DNA of 64,000 nt from Phycisphaerae bacterium (GCA_018656645.1 JABHZL010000034.1:1-64000), one strand, 5' to 3'. Counted from the stretch's first letter, positions 34,850 through 44,252 are shown. The notes: a model not told the origin generated them from the letters alone. A program made the numbers and translations.

Positions 34850-36052
34850 CTACGCAGATGTTTTGCGGAGAGCGAAAATGGTGAAAAGGAGGGCAGCGAA
34901 GCCTATGAGCCCAAGCCACATCCCCCAGCCAAGCATCGCTGTTATGGATTCCCATTCTTTATCTCCAGCTGCTCGGGAGAAAATGAAGAGGGTGATAGCA
35001 AAACCCAATTTTCCAAATAAACTTTGCAGCGATAGAAAAGTAGCACGCTTGGTAGCAGGAACACTTGGTGCAACAGCAGCATTGAGTGGCGCTGTCATTA
35101 ACGCCCTTGGACAGGATCGAAGGAGTGTTGCAATTGCAGCAGGAATACTCACAAAGAAATGCATGATTGCCATCATGGCGATTTGTAATCCTGCTGCTGA
35201 TAGAAGTGTGACACCAGTGCCAACCTTATTTCGAATGCGAATAGATTTGCCTGCAATGAATGATGCAAGAATCATAGTACATGTAAGGTGTACACTTGTT
35301 AAAAAAGGCGTAATTTTTACTGCTTGGTATTGTGTAGCAAGTTGTTTCAGATATGGTTGATAAAACTCATACGGAATATGATTGATGATAATCATATAGA
35401 CCGCAAAAACAGAGAGCCATAACAAACGAACGTTTTTTAACAAACGCATGCACGACATAATTTGTTGAAAAACCCCCACGGTTTTAGATTCATTGTTTTT
35501 TGAGGGTTCTGTGAACCGAATAGTGATCAAAAGTAAAGTAATTCCACCTAACAATGAAAGTGCATACGCACCCCGATAGTCAGGAATAGCTGCAAGCCCA
35601 CCCAAAATGCCAGCAGCACCAGTGCCGAGAAAATTGAATTTCATCGCCTTTGCTTCAAGTTCTGGGTACGCTTCTGGTTCGTCTAATGCTTGTGTTGTTT
35701 CTAAGAGAAAACTAGTATCAGTTCCACTATTAAATGCAATTCCACCAGCAAGGAACACTTGTGAAATAGCAAAAGTTTCAAATGAGTTTGCAAAGAGAAA
35801 CAGGAGATATGCAACACACAGAAAGGTAGAAGCAGTGATGAGTGTTTTTCGTCTACCAAACTGATCACTGAACCACCCAGAGGGCACTTCGATAATCACT
35901 ACACTCACAAAGTAAATAGAGGCCAAATACAAAACTTCAGAGAGTTCGAGTTTGCTGTTAAAAAACAGAAAATACACTGGCAACCAAAAGTAAGCATGGA
36001 ATAATCCAACATACCAAGGATAGAGTTTTAGATTCTGCCTTAGCTTGTCCAT
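34850..36052 (-). CDS. MFS transporter
   Basis: This 400-aa protein has about 12 membrane helices. The MFS loop 2-3 motif appears as GWFSDQFGRRKTLI. PSGW in helix 2 and the layout resemble drug or sugar-phosphate exporters of MFS_1, but the substrate is unknown. Its ATG immediately follows the stop of the M14 peptidase, so it probably belongs to the same operon and may take up or export a peptidase-related product. Confidence 0.8.
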   Translation of the reverse strand: MDKLRQNLKLYPWYVGLFHAYFWLPVYFLFFNSKLELSEVLYLASIYFVSVVIIEVPSGWFSDQFGRRKTLITASTFLCVAYLLFLFANSFETFAISQVFLAGGIAFNSGTDTSFLLETTQALDEPEAYPELEAKAMKFNFLGTGAAGILGGLAAIPDYRGAYALSLLGGITLLLITIRFTEPSKNNESKTVGVFQQIMSCMRLLKNVRLLWLSVFAVYMIIINHIPYEFYQPYLKQLATQYQAVKITPFLTSVHLTCTMILASFIAGKSIRIRNKVGTGVTLLSAAGLQIAMMAIMHFFVSIPAAIATLLRSCPRALMTAPLNAAVAPSVPATKRATFLSLQSLFGKLGFAITLFIFSRAAGDKEWESITAMLGWGMWLGLIGFAALLFTIFALRKTSA

Positions 36053-37825
36053 TTATGTAGGGTCATGTGGAATCGCTCGCTTATGCTCAATTGGTTTCGG
36101 TTGAAACTGTTCGCTGAGCTTGACAGTACGTTCAATTGTGCCGCCTTTTTCAGCAGCATAGGTGAATGTTACAGACCCATTGCCGTCAATTATAAATTGG
36201 AAAAGTGTCGAACCATTGCTGCTAATACCATTATTAACAACGACTCGTTCAGGTCGCTCGCTTTCCTGTGCTCTTAGTTTTGCATTGGGCATGAGTGAGC
36301 GAACTGTTCCAGAAGCAGCGACACTATTTGCAGCTGATGTTTTACATGTAAGAATGTCAGGCATACCAATTTGATGTTTTGCTGCCATCGCAGTTCGAGA
36401 TGGAATAAGTTTGTCATTGGCAACCTCAATCGTAACTTCCCAAAGACGATTGCTAATTTTTTGAACTTGCAATGCACCCCATGCAACTTTTGGCATTTCA
36501 TCTGCGTGAAACATTGTAAAGGCAAAGTTTCGGTGGCAACCTTCTTCTAACATCCATGGTGGTGTAACTCGACTTGAATATTTTTTAGTTCCACCTACGA
36601 GGATCGTGCCATACTGTGGATGTTCAACTTCGTGATAGGGAACAAACACATCTTCAAATTGGAGTAAGTCTCGGAACGTTTTTCTTTCTTCCTCTGATGG
36701 ATTATTTCCATTTGCCATCATCCGTTTGTCAGTCCATAATTCATTTGTGAAACTGATAATACCTAGTGCGTCGTAGGTGAAACCATCTTCACCGCCGTGG
36801 ACTGTGTATAAATCTTCATGGACTGTCATTGGATCATAGAAGGGGAGCATTTCGCCTCCTTTTTCTGCAATTGCTGAGAAAACCTGTAAATCTGCTCTTG
36901 GGTAATGAATGTACTTTGCGTTTGGTCCGTACAAAATCATTCCGCCAGCGTTGTGGTAACTCTGCGCAGCTGCAATATTTGGATGGTCAAAAATGAATTC
37001 CCCAATAACCCTCGTCTCTGGGAGACTAAATGGATAATCGGTAGCACCATATTGAATCCACTCTGGTTGCCAATCACTTGGCCAGTTGCGATTCGGGTCG
37101 TAACCGCCAATTCCATCTTCATTCACTTGCCCATCGTCGTCGTTATCAAATCCTTCTTGCCCAAGTCGAGACCAACCACCGGGTGGATCGTTTCGGTCGA
37201 CACGTGTAAAAAAACGGGGATCATCTTCATCAATTTTATATCTACCAAGAGGATTTTTTATCCACATACTCGTGATGTGTCCATCTCCATCAAGGTCATC
37301 AGCGCCATCTTCATCGGCAACTCCATCGTGATCGTTATCAGTTGGCCTAATTCCTCCACGAAGGAAATGGGGATTTGCAGGATCGTGAAACCATACTTCT
37401 CTACCATCTGGGTTTGCCATTGGAACAAAGTAAAATGATCGCTCGTCGATTAATTCTGTAATGCGATCGATAACACCGTAACTTTTACACAGATACCAAA
37501 TTGAATATAAGACTGTTTCTGCTGCTTGGATTTCATTTCCATGGATGTTTCCATCAATGAACATTGCAGTTTTCTCACGATCACTTCCTGTATCAGGATT
37601 ATTGAGGGTAACTAGCCAAATGTCCCTATCCCCAACACTTTTTCCAAGGGAACGCATTGTTAAAAGCTCGGGGTATGCAGCTGTAAGTTCTTCCATGGCT
37701 TTGGTCATCTCTGCATAGTCGTACCAGTGATCGAAGTGAAGATCGACACGAGAAGGGTGCGGTGCTTGTGCAGCGGAATTGCAGATGAAAACAAGAGAAC
37801 AGAGAATAGAGATAAAGCGAATCAT
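36053..37825 (-). CDS. secreted M14 zinc carboxypeptidase with Asp-rich Ca-binding inserts
   Basis: This is a 590-aa exported metallopeptidase (signal peptide to about Ala19). Zn ligands are His95 and Glu98 in NIHGNE and His291 in SYHNAGG. YDPNRNW (Asn245-Arg246) is the substrate-binding segment, and the general base is Glu362 in TNELW. Between the first ligands and NR lie Asp-rich loops (DNDHDGVADEDGADDLDGDGH and DNDDDGQVNEDG) that resemble thrombospondin-3 or EF-hand Ca sites. Its start overlaps the stop of the upstream M14-like gene (ATGA) and its stop touches the MFS gene. Confidence 0.88.
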   Translation of the reverse strand: MIRFISILCSLVFICNSAAQAPHPSRVDLHFDHWYDYAEMTKAMEELTAAYPELLTMRSLGKSVGDRDIWLVTLNNPDTGSDREKTAMFIDGNIHGNEIQAAETVLYSIWYLCKSYGVIDRITELIDERSFYFVPMANPDGREVWFHDPANPHFLRGGIRPTDNDHDGVADEDGADDLDGDGHITSMWIKNPLGRYKIDEDDPRFFTRVDRNDPPGGWSRLGQEGFDNDDDGQVNEDGIGGYDPNRNWPSDWQPEWIQYGATDYPFSLPETRVIGEFIFDHPNIAAAQSYHNAGGMILYGPNAKYIHYPRADLQVFSAIAEKGGEMLPFYDPMTVHEDLYTVHGGEDGFTYDALGIISFTNELWTDKRMMANGNNPSEEERKTFRDLLQFEDVFVPYHEVEHPQYGTILVGGTKKYSSRVTPPWMLEEGCHRNFAFTMFHADEMPKVAWGALQVQKISNRLWEVTIEVANDKLIPSRTAMAAKHQIGMPDILTCKTSAANSVAASGTVRSLMPNAKLRAQESERPERVVVNNGISSNGSTLFQFIIDGNGSVTFTYAAEKGGTIERTVKLSEQFQPKPIEHKRAIPHDPT

Positions 37826-39939
37826 GCACCACCTCCCTTTGTTTGTTTGAGTGGTAGTGTGGTAATTTCAGTGCCAAATTTCTCACTGAATAATGTAATT
37901 GAAACATTTGACATGGACTTCCCTTGGATTATCCAGCGATACCACCTTCGGGTTCCGCCACCATCAAGTGCCCAGATGCGTTGTACTTTTTGACCAGTAA
38001 TAATAGAGTCATTTGGAACATCAAGGCGGACAATAAATGGACGAGCACGTTTGTTTTTCTTTGCCATCGCAGTACCACTTGGGAGCCAACCATTGTTCAC
38101 GACCGAAACTTTGATTTCCCAGAGACCGTTGCCAAGTTCTTTTACGATTGGTGTTTCAAGTGATACTTTGGGCAATCGACTCGCGAGTTCAACAATAAAA
38201 TCAACTTGTTTTGTTGTGATCGAATCGATTTTACTTGTTGGAGGTAGTATTTTAAAATATGGAACCCATCCACCAATTTCGACTTGACCAAGTTGGGGGT
38301 GGTCGAAAGGAGTCCACTCGACAAATCCTGTGGCTTCACGTTGTGTATCACTGTAATCTAGCCATTTTGCATCATTAGATTCGGATTTGTTTTCACTGCC
38401 TCCTTGTTTGACATGACGAACTTGTACACCTGCCATTTTCGCGTATTGTTCAACTTGTTCAGGAGTTATCTCTGCCATTGTTTCCTCTGTTATTGGATAA
38501 CCAGCTGCTTGGGCTGCTTGCATAAGTTCATCAAGTGTTTCTTGTGCAATATCTCCAACATTAGACGGAGTCAAATTGGAACTGCCAGTGGATTGTGTAG
38601 AACTATCATCAGAAGAATTGTCAGGTCCTCTTCTGCCACCAGGACGCCCACCTCCACCACCAGGGCGCCCACCTCCACCAAATCTATCTTGCATGGATTC
38701 TCGAAATGCGGTTCGTTCATCACCACTTAGTTCACCATCTCCATCAGTATCAAACTCAGCAATCATTGCATCGCGATCAAAACCACCCCTTCCAGGACGA
38801 TCTTGTCCTGATCCATGTGAAGAGACGGTTTCATTTGGTTGAGCGGTTGCATTTTCGTTAGACTCTTTTCCCTCCTCTAAGGGATTTGGTCGTGACCAAA
38901 GTGGAGTGGAAAATGCAGGAACGCCATATTGTGCATATGCCCAAGCAACAAAACTTCCATCCCAAGAAGGTTGATCAACGTTTTTAAGTCCCGTCAATTC
39001 AACAAAAGTCTTGCTTAGTTTTCCGTAGAATTCCTCATCTGCTTTGTCGATCGTTTTTGGCGCACCTGCTTCGTCCTTACCATTCTCCTTTAAGGGTTTT
39101 GACAAAGTATCGTGCTGCCCATACACAACGATTGCAGCAATTTCTTGATGGGAAAATACAAAATCGATCAATGCCTTAGACTCTGGTTCAGAAAGTTGCC
39201 AAGGACCGGCGCCATCTTGGTGATATACATAGCCGTGCATAAAGTTTTTGTTGATGTCTACTCCTCCAACACTGTCTTCATTGAACTTGCCATCACCATC
39301 GTTATCTATTCCCTCGGTGTATAAAATAAACTCAGCAGATTCTCCCTCAAGAGCGTCTGGTTTTTTATGTAGCCTAGGATCTTCTGGATCTGCCACAAGC
39401 GTAGCTTTTTCGAGATCAGGAACTCGCATCATTGTGATGTAGCCATCATTATTAAGATCGTCACCACCATCTTCATCAACTAATCCATCTCGATCATTGT
39501 CAACGTGTCGAATATTTCTTCTTTGTCCATGTTGAACTGAATGGAAGTAAAAATTTGCAGCGTCTGGATTTACTTGCGGGATTATATAAACGGTGTTTGA
39601 ATCTAAAAGCGATTTTGTTGTTTCATCATCGCGCGTGAGTAACTCTTGGATAATATCAACTGCAACCTCACTGCCAAGTAAATGGTCACCGTCGATTCCG
39701 GCAACAATAAGAATAGCAGGGCGATCTGCAATTGGAAGCACTTCACTATTTGACAACGTGATAACTTGAATGGGCTGCCCGTTTCGGCTCGTTCCAATTG
39801 TGGAAACCGATACATTTTTATCTAAGTCAGAGATGGTCTGAATAGATGAGCGAAGTTCATCTGGAGTTCGCCAAGATCGTTCTGTCTCTTGGAGTTGCGT
39901 GGCGGACAGTTGCGCGGTTAATAATAAAGTAAACAACAT
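37822..39939 (-). CDS. M14-like protein with lost active site, EF-hand and Gly-rich inserts
   Basis: This 705-aa exported paralog of the previous gene has a signal peptide (MLFTLLLTAQLSA) and the same Asp-rich loops (DNDRDGLVDEDGGDDLNNDG, DNDGDGKFNEDS). At the HxxE site it reads GIDGDHLLGSE in place of NIHGNEIQAAE, at the third ligand VYGQHDT in place of SYHNAGG, and at the base FSTPLW in place of FTNELW. Catalysis as a normal M14 peptidase is therefore unlikely. An EF-hand (FDTDGDGELSGDE) and a Gly/Pro/Arg-rich linker (near 415-435) are inserted. It may bind peptides or assist its active neighbour; that is inference. Confidence 0.82.
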   Translation of the reverse strand: MLFTLLLTAQLSATQLQETERSWRTPDELRSSIQTISDLDKNVSVSTIGTSRNGQPIQVITLSNSEVLPIADRPAILIVAGIDGDHLLGSEVAVDIIQELLTRDDETTKSLLDSNTVYIIPQVNPDAANFYFHSVQHGQRRNIRHVDNDRDGLVDEDGGDDLNNDGYITMMRVPDLEKATLVADPEDPRLHKKPDALEGESAEFILYTEGIDNDGDGKFNEDSVGGVDINKNFMHGYVYHQDGAGPWQLSEPESKALIDFVFSHQEIAAIVVYGQHDTLSKPLKENGKDEAGAPKTIDKADEEFYGKLSKTFVELTGLKNVDQPSWDGSFVAWAYAQYGVPAFSTPLWSRPNPLEEGKESNENATAQPNETVSSHGSGQDRPGRGGFDRDAMIAEFDTDGDGELSGDERTAFRESMQDRFGGGGRPGGGGGRPGGRRGPDNSSDDSSTQSTGSSNLTPSNVGDIAQETLDELMQAAQAAGYPITEETMAEITPEQVEQYAKMAGVQVRHVKQGGSENKSESNDAKWLDYSDTQREATGFVEWTPFDHPQLGQVEIGGWVPYFKILPPTSKIDSITTKQVDFIVELASRLPKVSLETPIVKELGNGLWEIKVSVVNNGWLPSGTAMAKKNKRARPFIVRLDVPNDSIITGQKVQRIWALDGGGTRRWYRWIIQGKSMSNVSITLFSEKFGTEITTLPLKQTKGGGA

Positions 39940-39979
39940 AGTATGCTCCTCTGCAATGCGTAATGTGGAATAATAACTG

Positions 39980-40381
39980 TTATACCCCCGAGCCGTTGAA
40001 GAGCATCGATCCGCCGCGGTAGAAGAGCAAAGCGGACCCTATTCCAAGGATATTCGTCAACATAATATACAACATCGCTTGCCCGCTACGACCATCGTCG
40101 AACAATTCAATCGTGTCGAAGGCGAAACTAGAGAACGTAGTGAACCCACCAAGAACACCAACAACCAAAAGGAGTCGGAGTACTTCGCGGTGTTGAGATT
40201 GTGAACTGATAAGTATTGCTGTGATGAGGCCGATGGCTGCGCAGCCGAGGATGTTGACGATCAATGTTCCAACCGGAAAAGAAGATGTAGTCCAAGATTG
40301 ACCCACGTTTGCGATGAGGTAGCGGAGTACAGCCCCCATAGATCCGCCGAGTGCGACAAAAAGGATGGTTGTCATTTCCAT
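39980..40381 (-). CDS. fluC: fluoride channel FluC (CrcB)
   Basis: This is a 133-aa inner-membrane protein with four helices that exports fluoride as a dual-topology dimer. Family marks are GGSMGAVLRYLI, FPVGTLIVNILGC and VGVLGGFTTFSSFAFDT, which includes the Phe residues that line the pore. ATG 40381 or 40375 may start. The gene begins only two bases after the 3' end of tRNA-Arg, so both probably lie on one transcript. No fluoride riboswitch is seen. Confidence 0.92.
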   Translation of the reverse strand: MEMTTILFVALGGSMGAVLRYLIANVGQSWTTSSFPVGTLIVNILGCAAIGLITAILISSQSQHREVLRLLLVVGVLGGFTTFSSFAFDTIELFDDGRSGQAMLYIMLTNILGIGSALLFYRGGSMLFNGSGV

Positions 40382-40383
40382 AA

Positions 40384-40457
40384 CGCGCCCAGCAGGATTC
40401 GAACCTGCGACCTTCGCTTTAGGAAAGCGATGCTCTATCCAGCTGAGCTATGAGCGC
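40384..40457 (-). tRNA. tRNA-Arg (anticodon CCT)
   Basis: The minus strand folds as a full cloverleaf: acceptor GCGCTCA/TGGGCGC, D arm GCTC...GAGC, anticodon stem TCGCT/AGCGA with loop TTCCTAA, T arm GCAGG-TTCGAAT-CCTGC, discriminator G. The anticodon CCT reads AGG (Arg). CCA is not encoded. It lies between the FHA-sigma gene and fluC on the same strand. Confidence 0.96.
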
Positions 40458-40526
40458 CAATGATGCTGATTGTAACGTGCGATATCCCACCTAGCGTTTG
40501 GTTGTGTAAACAACTAGCGGGGTGGT

Positions 40527-41546
40527 CTATAGTTCTTCTGCGCGAATGCGAATGACAATTTGTCGAACAGCCCGCATGACACGACTCTTTGCATGGCGGA
40601 CAGCTTCTTGACTCATATTGAGTCGCTCGGCAGCTTTTTCGCAACTCATGCCTCGCCGGCCGTACATCTCAAAGGCTTCCCATGTTTTTGGCTCAAATTT
40701 TGGACGAGCTTCGGTCATCGCTTCGGAAAGTAAATGCTCTGCCCATTCACGGTCAAATGCTGCTTCGAGATCATCTCGTGGATCTTCGGCTGCTTCCATG
40801 CCAAAAGTATCAAGATTGCCTTCTTGTTTCTTTCGATAGCGCTGACGGATTGCATTCAGTGTAATTCGCTTTAAATATCCACGAAAGCGCCCCTTGCTTG
40901 GATCATATTCAAATCGATCGGCGACCTTGAAAAAGTTGAACAACACGGTTTGCATAATGTCATCAGCTTCACTACTAGGTAGTCCAGCATTTCTTGCAAA
41001 TCCACAAATGATAGGACCGTAGCGGTCTACGAAAATTCCCCACCCCATCTCCCGGTTGACAGTTTCGTCTGATTTCAGTTGCAGAAGCAAATCCATATTT
41101 GTTTCGTACCGACCATTTACTGTGCGAATAAGCGTCGGAACCTCATCTCCTTCTTCACCCTTGTCCTCGGGCACCCGATCGATTTCTTTAATCATTTCAG
41201 GGTTAAGTTCTTCATCCTCCTCGCCAAGTCGAACTAAAAACTTCCAAGGTCCAATTTGGATGAGGTCACCATCGTGTAGTTGAACCTCTTCACCTTCTTC
41301 CATCCGAATTGTGTTGAGATACGTCCCGCTTCGGCTTTTCAAATCAAGCAATAGCCACCGATCATCATTCCATTTGAATGATGCGTGTTTTCTAGAAACA
41401 TATCGATTGGATAGTTGTGAAGAGCACTCTGGGCTTCTACCAAGCACAATTTCTTGATCAGTTGAAGCGGAAATCGATGGCACAGGTTTACCGTGTATTT
41501 GGTCAAGAACAAGTCCGTTTGGTTGTTTGGCGTCTGATTTCAACAC
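40527..41546 (-). CDS. FHA domain-ECF sigma factor fusion
   Basis: This 339-aa regulator joins a phosphothreonine-binding FHA domain (about 20-105: IVLGRSPEC, YVSRKHASF, SGTYLNT) through an acidic linker to an ECF-type sigma factor. Region 2 is about 165-230 (EADDIMQTVLFNFFK, GRFRGYLKRITLNAIRQRY) and region 4 about 280-335 (SCEKAAERLNMSQEAVRHAKSRVMRAV). Region 4 should bind the -35 element. GTG 41546 has GGAG 4 bases upstream; TTG 41543 is also possible. The divergent neighbour is a Ser/Thr kinase, so phosphorylation may be read by the FHA domain; that link is inference. Confidence 0.9.
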   Translation of the reverse strand: MLKSDAKQPNGLVLDQIHGKPVPSISASTDQEIVLGRSPECSSQLSNRYVSRKHASFKWNDDRWLLLDLKSRSGTYLNTIRMEEGEEVQLHDGDLIQIGPWKFLVRLGEEDEELNPEMIKEIDRVPEDKGEEGDEVPTLIRTVNGRYETNMDLLLQLKSDETVNREMGWGIFVDRYGPIICGFARNAGLPSSEADDIMQTVLFNFFKVADRFEYDPSKGRFRGYLKRITLNAIRQRYRKKQEGNLDTFGMEAAEDPRDDLEAAFDREWAEHLLSEAMTEARPKFEPKTWEAFEMYGRRGMSCEKAAERLNMSQEAVRHAKSRVMRAVRQIVIRIRAEEL

Positions 41547-41560
41547 TGGTCTCCACGTTT

Positions 41561-41588
41561 ATCGTACACTGAGGGTACCATTTTTCAA
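41561..41588 (-). promoter_or_regulatory. sigma-70-like promoter of the FHA-sigma gene
   Basis: On the minus strand TTGAAA (complement 41583-41588) and TACGAT (41561-41566) are 16 bases apart, with the GTG start 15 bases downstream of the -10. The match is by eye; the rest of 41589-41683 must hold the promoter of the kinase. Confidence 0.5.
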
Positions 41589-41683
41589 GTTTAAGAGTTT
41601 TTTCTGAGACAAAACCTGAAAGAATGGTATTGTAATGGTTACGGTCATGCTCTTTCTGAGATAATGCACCGTAGGACAGCTTT

Positions 41684-43951
41684 ATGGCAACCAATCACCC
41701 ACCTACAGATCCAGATGCAGAAACCATTGGAATGCCCAGTGATGACTCGGGGAAGGGCAGTATGCCCGAGCCCTCCAAAGTTCCTTCCATGGGAATGCCG
41801 AGTGAAATTGGTCGGTATAAAATTTTGGGTGTTATTGGCTCTGGTGGTATGGGACATGTTTACGAAGCGATGCAAGAAGCACCAAGAAGGCGTGTTGCAC
41901 TCAAAGTTATTAAGAGTGGTGCAGCAAGTGAAATGGCGCTTCGTCGATTTGAGTTTGAAACGCAAATTCTCGCAAAACTGCATCATCCGAATATTGCACA
42001 AATTTACGAAGCCGGAACATGGAAAAGCCCTGAAGGAGATGTTCCATTTTTCGCAATGGAATATATTCCAGGTAGGCGTGGGCTAATTGAATATGCTCAG
42101 AAGCGAGATCTCTCTCTTCGTGATCGTCTTGCATTATTTACAAAGGTTTGCGAAGCTGTTCATCACGGTCACCAAAAGGGTGTCATTCACCGTGACCTAA
42201 AACCTGACAACATCTTGGTTGATACAAACGGTGAGCCTAAAATTATTGACTTTGGTGTGGCGCGTGCGACTGACGCAGACCTTGCTGTGACAACCATGCA
42301 AACCACGATGGGCCAACTCATTGGCACGTTGCAGTACATGAGTCCTGAACAATGTGATGCTGACCCAGATCGAATTGACACACGTAGTGATGTCTACGCG
42401 CTTGGTGTTATTTTATTCCAATTACTTTCTGGGAAACTCCCATACGACCTCCGCCGCCAAGCTATTCACGAAGCTGTGCGTGTGATCAAAGAAGAGCGTC
42501 CAAGTTCAATGGCAACGTTGAGTGGAACTTTAAAGGGTGATGTAGATACGATTGCTATGAAGGCATTAGAAAAAGATCGCAATAGACGCTATCAGTCTGC
42601 AGCAGAACTTGCAAATGATATTGGACACTTCCTAAACAGCGAACCAATTGAAGCGAGACCGCTTAGCCTTGCATATCAAATGCAATTATTTACAAAGAAG
42701 TACAAGCGAACCTGTGCTGCAATGATTGCGTTGACTATTACTATTATTCTGGGCATATTTGGAACAACGTGGGGAATGTTTGAAGCGAATCGTCAAAAGG
42801 ACATTGCTATTGTTCAACGTGACATTGCAGAAAAGCGTGCAGATGAAATTTTGTCAATGACGCAGACTTTCTCAACGGATGTATACGATGGGATTAAAAA
42901 AGTAAATGCCGCGATTGAAGTGAGAATGGAAGTGCTAAACGCAGTCATTCTGCACCTCAACGAATTGCGTGCATCTATCGGAGATTATAAAGAAGTGCTT
43001 GCTCAAAAAGCATTCGTTCACGGTCGCATTGGGCAAATTTACGCTTCAACGCAAGGCGCACATTTAGGTGATCCAGACAAGGCGTTAGGGCAATTTGATT
43101 TATCATTCGATATGTATACCCAACTTGTGAATGAAGGTCATGACGAATATCGATTACAGTTGGTTGTAACACTGACACGTAAAGCGAAAGTTTACAAGAT
43201 GACTGAACGCCCATCTCTTGCAATGCAAACGTATGAGGAGGCGAAAGCAATTATTGATCGCTTAATCGAAGAGAACAGTGATAATTTAGACATGATGCGA
43301 TTGTATACACAGGTTCACATGAGCATTGCTGACTTGTGGAGCAAAGAAGGAAAAACAAAACTTGTATCAGAAGAGTACGACAAACTTCTTGTTTATTGTG
43401 AAACAACATTAAAGCGGTGGCCCAATGATCTTTCCATCAAGCGAGACGTAACGCTGCTTTTATATCGTGTGGCGATGATGTACGTGAGAGAGGATAATTT
43501 TAAAACTGGGTTATCGTATTACGAACAAGCACTCAATCTCTTTCAAGAACTCGCTGCTGCTGAGCCAACAAATGGTCGAGCCAAACGAGACCTTGGATGG
43601 TCTCATTATTTTGTTGGGGACACTCTGCTGAAGATGAAATCTATGGAAGCAGGTTGGAAAGAATTAGGTGATGGGCTCAATGTTATTGTAAACAGATGTG
43701 TAGCATTTCCAGATGCAGCAGACGCAAGAAACGATGTAGCAGCCTATCTCAATTCATTGTTGGAATTTCGCATGAATGCAGACGCACCAGCAGAAGCGCT
43801 TGGAGATTGTAAAAAAGTCCTTCTCGCTCTCCAGCCAGTTGTTGAAAATAACCCAAATAACTTAGCGTTGGGTAATTTGTACCAACAAATTCAACTTTCT
43901 CGCAGTGAATTGCAAAAAGAAGTAGCTGCGGTTCAAGAAAAAATAAAATAA
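41684..43951 (+). CDS. membrane Ser/Thr protein kinase with C-terminal TPR-like region
   Basis: This 755-aa PknB-type kinase has a catalytic domain at about 44-320: GSGGMGHVYEA, Lys74 in VALKVIK, IHRDLKPDN (Asp171), DFG at 189-191 and the GTLQYMSPEQ activation segment. The N-terminus is Ser/Thr/Pro-rich and may be autophosphorylated. One membrane helix (344-366) is followed by a coiled, TPR-like extracytoplasmic region to the end that could sense a ligand or envelope state. It is divergent from the FHA-sigma gene with 137 bases between starts. A weak hairpin lies at 43951-43985; 43952-44252 holds that, a pyrimidine-rich tract and a terminator. Confidence 0.9.
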   Translation: MATNHPPTDPDAETIGMPSDDSGKGSMPEPSKVPSMGMPSEIGRYKILGVIGSGGMGHVYEAMQEAPRRRVALKVIKSGAASEMALRRFEFETQILAKLHHPNIAQIYEAGTWKSPEGDVPFFAMEYIPGRRGLIEYAQKRDLSLRDRLALFTKVCEAVHHGHQKGVIHRDLKPDNILVDTNGEPKIIDFGVARATDADLAVTTMQTTMGQLIGTLQYMSPEQCDADPDRIDTRSDVYALGVILFQLLSGKLPYDLRRQAIHEAVRVIKEERPSSMATLSGTLKGDVDTIAMKALEKDRNRRYQSAAELANDIGHFLNSEPIEARPLSLAYQMQLFTKKYKRTCAAMIALTITIILGIFGTTWGMFEANRQKDIAIVQRDIAEKRADEILSMTQTFSTDVYDGIKKVNAAIEVRMEVLNAVILHLNELRASIGDYKEVLAQKAFVHGRIGQIYASTQGAHLGDPDKALGQFDLSFDMYTQLVNEGHDEYRLQLVVTLTRKAKVYKMTERPSLAMQTYEEAKAIIDRLIEENSDNLDMMRLYTQVHMSIADLWSKEGKTKLVSEEYDKLLVYCETTLKRWPNDLSIKRDVTLLLYRVAMMYVREDNFKTGLSYYEQALNLFQELAAAEPTNGRAKRDLGWSHYFVGDTLLKMKSMEAGWKELGDGLNVIVNRCVAFPDAADARNDVAAYLNSLLEFRMNADAPAEALGDCKKVLLALQPVVENNPNNLALGNLYQQIQLSRSELQKEVAAVQEKIK

Positions 43952-44094
43952 AAAGCCCTTTATTTAGGCGATTATGGGGGTTTTTGGTATTTTTTTACTA
44001 ATACGCTTCACATTATTGCTACTCGGGGATAGTTGGTAGTACATGGATTACGAAATTGAACGAACCAACCTTCTTCTGACCCGTAATACTGACA

Positions 44095-44180
44095 ATTAAA
44101 CTCTTCTCCTCCTTTTTTCTCTAGCTTTCTCTCCTAATTCTCTCTACTTTCTCCCCTCTCTCTCCAGATTTCTTCCTTGA
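44095..44180. other. pyrimidine-rich tract in convergent intergenic region
   Basis: The plus strand is almost entirely C and T for about 80 bases (CTCTTCTCCTCC, TTTTTTCTCTAGC, CTCTCTCTCC), with no gene. On the other strand it is a GAGA-rich run. It might act as a Rho-utilisation-like sequence, a protein site or simple low-complexity DNA; I see no further signal. Confidence 0.35.
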
Positions 44181-44188
44181 AGGAACAC

Positions 44189-44219
44189 AAAAACTCTCCG
44201 AAAAATCGGGGAGTTTTTT
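44189..44219. terminator. bidirectional intrinsic terminator
   Basis: A stem of about 12 bp (44190-44201 with 44206-44217, one T-G wobble, loop AAAA) has T6 after it on the plus strand and T5 on the minus strand. It can end both the kinase gene and the convergent permease gene. Confidence 0.8.
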
Positions 44220-44252
44220 GTATGAGGTAAGTATTTGGATTTTCGGGTGTGA

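Noticed and set aside
36120-39930. Opposite-strand frames across the M14 genes
   Set aside because: They mirror Asp-rich coding sequence and show no domain of their own.
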